8,006 nt of DNA from Gammaproteobacteria bacterium. Its GTDB lineage: Bacteria > Pseudomonadota > Gammaproteobacteria > DSM-16500. Location: NCBI GenBank assembly GCA_021323555.1, contig JAJONP010000116.1, positions 1-8,006 on the forward strand. The letters are read 5' to 3'. The stretch's first letter is position 1. Every line of letters begins with the position of its first letter. The position numbers and the translations under genes were made by a program. The notes beneath the pieces were generated by a model. That model had not been told where the DNA came from, searched no databases, and worked only from the letters and a program-made list of their open reading frames with translations. Of the stretch, positions 6,509 to 8,006 are shown piece by piece.

Positions 6509-7554
6509 AAGGCAATGTATATATGCACCGTGCTGTGATTACGGGTATTTTGCGGATTGCCAAAGAAAATTTATTTTCAGGGGTCAATAACTTAAAAGTC
6601 TTTTCTGTTTTAAACGCAGAATATTCAGAGCAGTTTGGTTTTACCCAATCAGAAGTAGATGAAGCACTCGAGAAAAACAATTTACAGCATTTATCGAGGG
6701 ATATTAAAGCTTCGTATAACGGTTATCATATTGGAAATACTCAGATTTATAATCCCTGGTCGATTGCGAATTGCATTTTTGAAAAAGGCTTGCTTCAACC
6801 GTATTGGTTGAATACCAGTGACAATACATTAATAAAGCAAACGATAGCGCATGCGGATGGTCTTCTTAAAATAGAATGTGAAAAGATCCTAGAAGGCAAA
6901 CCGGTTGAGGCGCTGGTGGATGAAAACATTACCTTCGCAGATTTAAATGGCAGTGGTGATAAATTATGGACTTTATTGTTATTCTCAGGGTATTTAACAT
7001 CGACTCGAACTGAATTAGCGGGTTTTGAAAAAAGATGTCTCTTGCAGCCGCCAAATAAAGAAATTGCTTTACTCTATTCGCATGTGATTAACGCCTGGTT
7101 TAAAGAAAGTTTAGGTCAACAAAATTATCAGTATTTATTACAAAGTTTAATCGTAGGCGATGTGAAAATCTTTTTAAAGATTTTAAAAAAATTTTTAGTA
7201 GAGTCTATAAGTTATTTTGATGTGAAAGGTAACGCACCTGAAAAATTTTACCATGGGTTTGTAATGGGCTTAATCATCAGCTTATCAGACACCCACCATG
7301 TACAATCGAATAAAGAAAGCGGTTTCGGGCGATATGATGTATTGTTAATTCCTAAAGATTCTGAAAAATTAGGTATCATTTTAGAATTTAAAGTCGCCGA
7401 CACAGCCAGTGAGCTACAAGTCGCAGCAGAGGAAGCGCTCGAGCAAATTAATCAACGTGGCTACGCGGCTGAACTCATGCAAAAAAATATTAAAAATATA
7501 CTCAAAATGGGTCTGGCGTTCTATGGGAAAGAAGTGGCATTGGCATGGATTTAA
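6481..7554 (+). CDS. C-terminal fragment: rest of the ATPase-like domain plus PD-(D/E)XK nuclease domain
   Basis: This frame begins in mid-domain with MRSLFGD and the strongly conserved TGILRIAKENLFSGVNNL, then a helical middle region with FGFTQSEVDEAL and the YNGYHIG...YNPWSI motif typical of the family. The C-terminal part (about 270-340) shows a PD-(D/E)XK nuclease core: Asp286 in FGRYDVLL, Glu302 and Lys304 in LEFK, then Gln322 and Tyr328 in EQINQRGY. All expected catalytic positions are present, so decay, if any, is recent. No ribosome site precedes the ATG, so expression on its own is unlikely unless by coupling or frameshifting. The true 5' boundary of the open frame is at 6436, just after a TGA. 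The stop at 7554 lies 5 nt from the end of the convergent gene. Confidence 0.6.
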   Translation: MRSLFGDTLKGNVYMHRAVITGILRIAKENLFSGVNNLKVFSVLNAEYSEQFGFTQSEVDEALEKNNLQHLSRDIKASYNGYHIGNTQIYNPWSIANCIFEKGLLQPYWLNTSDNTLIKQTIAHADGLLKIECEKILEGKPVEALVDENITFADLNGSGDKLWTLLLFSGYLTSTRTELAGFEKRCLLQPPNKEIALLYSHVINAWFKESLGQQNYQYLLQSLIVGDVKIFLKILKKFLVESISYFDVKGNAPEKFYHGFVMGLIISLSDTHHVQSNKESGFGRYDVLLIPKDSEKLGIILEFKVADTASELQVAAEEALEQINQRGYAAELMQKNIKNILKMGLAFYGKEVALAWI

Positions 7555-7559
7555 AAAAA

Positions 7560-8006
7560 CTAAGGGCTTGGTGACGGGCGCGAAGCTTTCGCTACCTCCA
7601 ATTTTTCCTGGGCTGACTGTATTACAAAGTTAATCTTATGGCGCCGTTCTACACTTTGAGTAGTAGGAACAGGGACAGCAGGAGCAGCAGGAGCAGCAGG
7701 AGCAGCAGGAAGATTATTGGCAAGAAGGGGCGCCTTTACTAGATCATTTTTTCGACCGATTGTTCTATTCAGTTGATCTTGCATTTTTTCTACTCTCTGT
7801 ATAAGAGAAATAACAGGGGAGGCAGCGGCAGGAGCAACGGCAACGGCAGGAGCAACAGCAGCGGCAACGGCAGCAGCAGCGGCAGAGCCAGGAGGAGGAG
7901 CGTGAGGTATTTGACCCATTGCATCTACAAACCCTTGCTTTAGGAGATTCTGGTTAAAATTCTTAGCGCCCTCCTTTAGAGTATCCAATTCGTTATCGAT
8001 TCTAGC
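7560..8006 (-). CDS. Unidentified Ala/Pro-rich low-complexity protein, C-terminal part (5' end outside window)
   Basis: I do not recognise this protein. The frame is open to the window edge (148 residues before the TAG). The only in-window candidate start near the edge is a TTG at 7988 with no ribosome site, and six more sense codons precede it. The gene almost certainly begins beyond 8006. Visible order, counted from the edge: a polar helix-like segment (about 1-32), a very Ala-rich stretch with Val and Pro (about 41-64), a charged, possibly coiled-coil segment (IQRVEKMQDQLNRTIGRKND, about 69-88), a PAA-repeat linker (100-114), a second helix-like segment (RRHKINFVIQSAQEKLEVAKAS) and a Pro/Ser tail. 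No signal peptide or membrane span is seen in this part. The pattern of helices joined by Ala/Pro linkers suggests a modular or surface/scaffold protein; an effector is possible for this type of bacterium but unproven. Confidence 0.65.
   Translation of the reverse strand, partial: ARIDNELDTLKEGAKNFNQNLLKQGFVDAMGQIPHAPPPGSAAAAAVAAAVAPAVAVAPAAASPVISLIQRVEKMQDQLNRTIGRKNDLVKAPLLANNLPAAPAAPAAPAVPVPTTQSVERRHKINFVIQSAQEKLEVAKASRPSPSP
7676..7710. repeat. Tandem 9-bp repeat encoding Pro-Ala-Ala units
   Basis: The unit GGAGCAGCA repeats without error for 35 bp (about 3.9 copies), with a degraded copy just before it. On the minus strand it encodes PAAPAAPAA in the linker of the right-edge gene. The unit is a multiple of three, so slippage would change linker length and keep the frame. 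Copy number may vary between strains. Confidence 0.8.
7820..7905. repeat. Imperfect trinucleotide-rich stretch encoding an Ala-rich segment
   Basis: A run of GCA, GCG, ACG and GGA-like triplets in one phase, for example GGCAACGGCAGGAGCAAC, encodes an Ala/Val/Pro-rich segment on the minus strand. It is less regular than the 9-bp array at 7676-7710 and looks like an older expansion with point changes. Its composition is clearly more GC-rich and purine-biased than nearby DNA. Confidence 0.6.

Larger units (their letters stand above)
5891..7554 (+). pseudogene. AAA-ATPase-like / PD-(D/E)XK nuclease family gene, split by a frameshift near 6480
   Basis: Two overlapping frames together encode one protein of about 550 residues in the AAA-ATPase_like plus PD-(D/E)XK family (the type often annotated DUF1703 or ATP-binding protein). 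The first frame carries the ATPase core; the second continues exactly where the family continues, with MRSLFGDTLKGN. At the break the family I recall has about eight residues between the YL-x-x motif and MRS. Here five full codons and two bases remain (to 6480), so a 10-nt loss would restore both spacing and frame. The final ATG of the second frame is an internal Met of the family, not a genuine start, and has no ribosome site. I therefore call one broken gene. A sequencing error or recoding are alternatives. Such genes are multicopy and of unsettled function in host-associated bacteria; a mobile or defence role is often guessed but not shown. Confidence 0.8.

Noticed and set aside
6441..6680. 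Minus-strand 79-residue ORF across the frameshift region
   Set aside because: The plus-strand frames carry recognisable family motifs on both sides of the break; this one has none.
7165..7184. AT palindrome AAAATCTTT-TT-AAAGATTTT followed by A and T runs, terminator-like
   Set aside because: The stem is all A/T except one pair in each half and has a 2-nt loop. It lies inside the coding frame and encodes a Lys/Ile/Leu/Phe helix.
7409..7633. Plus-strand 74-residue ORF running past the nuclease stop
   Set aside because: It starts inside the PD-(D/E)XK domain in another frame, has no ribosome site, and overlaps the convergent gene.
7970..7980. Strong AAGGAGG on the minus strand that might mark a start for the right-edge gene
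   Set aside because: No ATG, GTG or TTG lies at a useful distance downstream. The bases are simply the Lys-Glu-Gly codons of an open frame that continues past the window.

Overview
The window looks like chromosome from an AT-rich gammaproteobacterium. The core block queA-yajC-secD-secF is the gammaproteobacterial arrangement, and its proteins match the Escherichia coli ones in length and key residues. Two small outer-membrane beta-barrel genes, an AAA-ATPase-like/PD-(D/E)XK gene of a type common in host-associated bacteria, and a low-complexity Ala/Pro-rich protein all fit a Legionellales-like (Legionella/Coxiella/Rickettsiella-type) host-associated bacterium. That placement is inference from gene content; there is no rRNA or other decisive marker here.

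Layout: 1-306 has no convincing gene and holds dispersed-repeat-like DNA, including a perfect 19-bp inverted repeat (130-148 / 256-274) and a GC-rich hairpin (227-261). Two exported beta-barrel genes follow on the minus strand (1508 to 936, then 915 to 307). They are 20 nt apart and probably share one promoter at 1557-1585. A 97-bp divergent intergenic region separates them from queA on the plus strand (1606-2625). Then come yajC (2693-3055), secD (3063-4916) and secF (4923-5870), packed 6-7 nt apart. Twenty nt after secF, behind a perfect AGGAGG, an AAA-ATPase-like/PD-(D/E)XK gene occupies 5891-7554 but is split by a frameshift near 6480. At the right edge a minus-strand gene (7560 to beyond 8006) runs in from outside the window; only its Ala/Pro-rich C-terminal 148 residues are visible.

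How the genes work together: YajC, SecD and SecF form the accessory complex of the SecYEG translocon and use the proton gradient to help complete export. The beta-barrel precursors next door are typical Sec clients, although the two sets are transcribed divergently. QueA makes the epoxyqueuosine modification of tRNA. The gene for its partner enzyme Tgt, which lies between queA and yajC in E. coli, is absent here. I do not see a convincing new multi-gene system. The points most worth checking are the broken AAA/nuclease gene attached to the sec operon, the missing tgt, the repeat-expanded Ala/Pro-rich gene and the repeats at the left edge.
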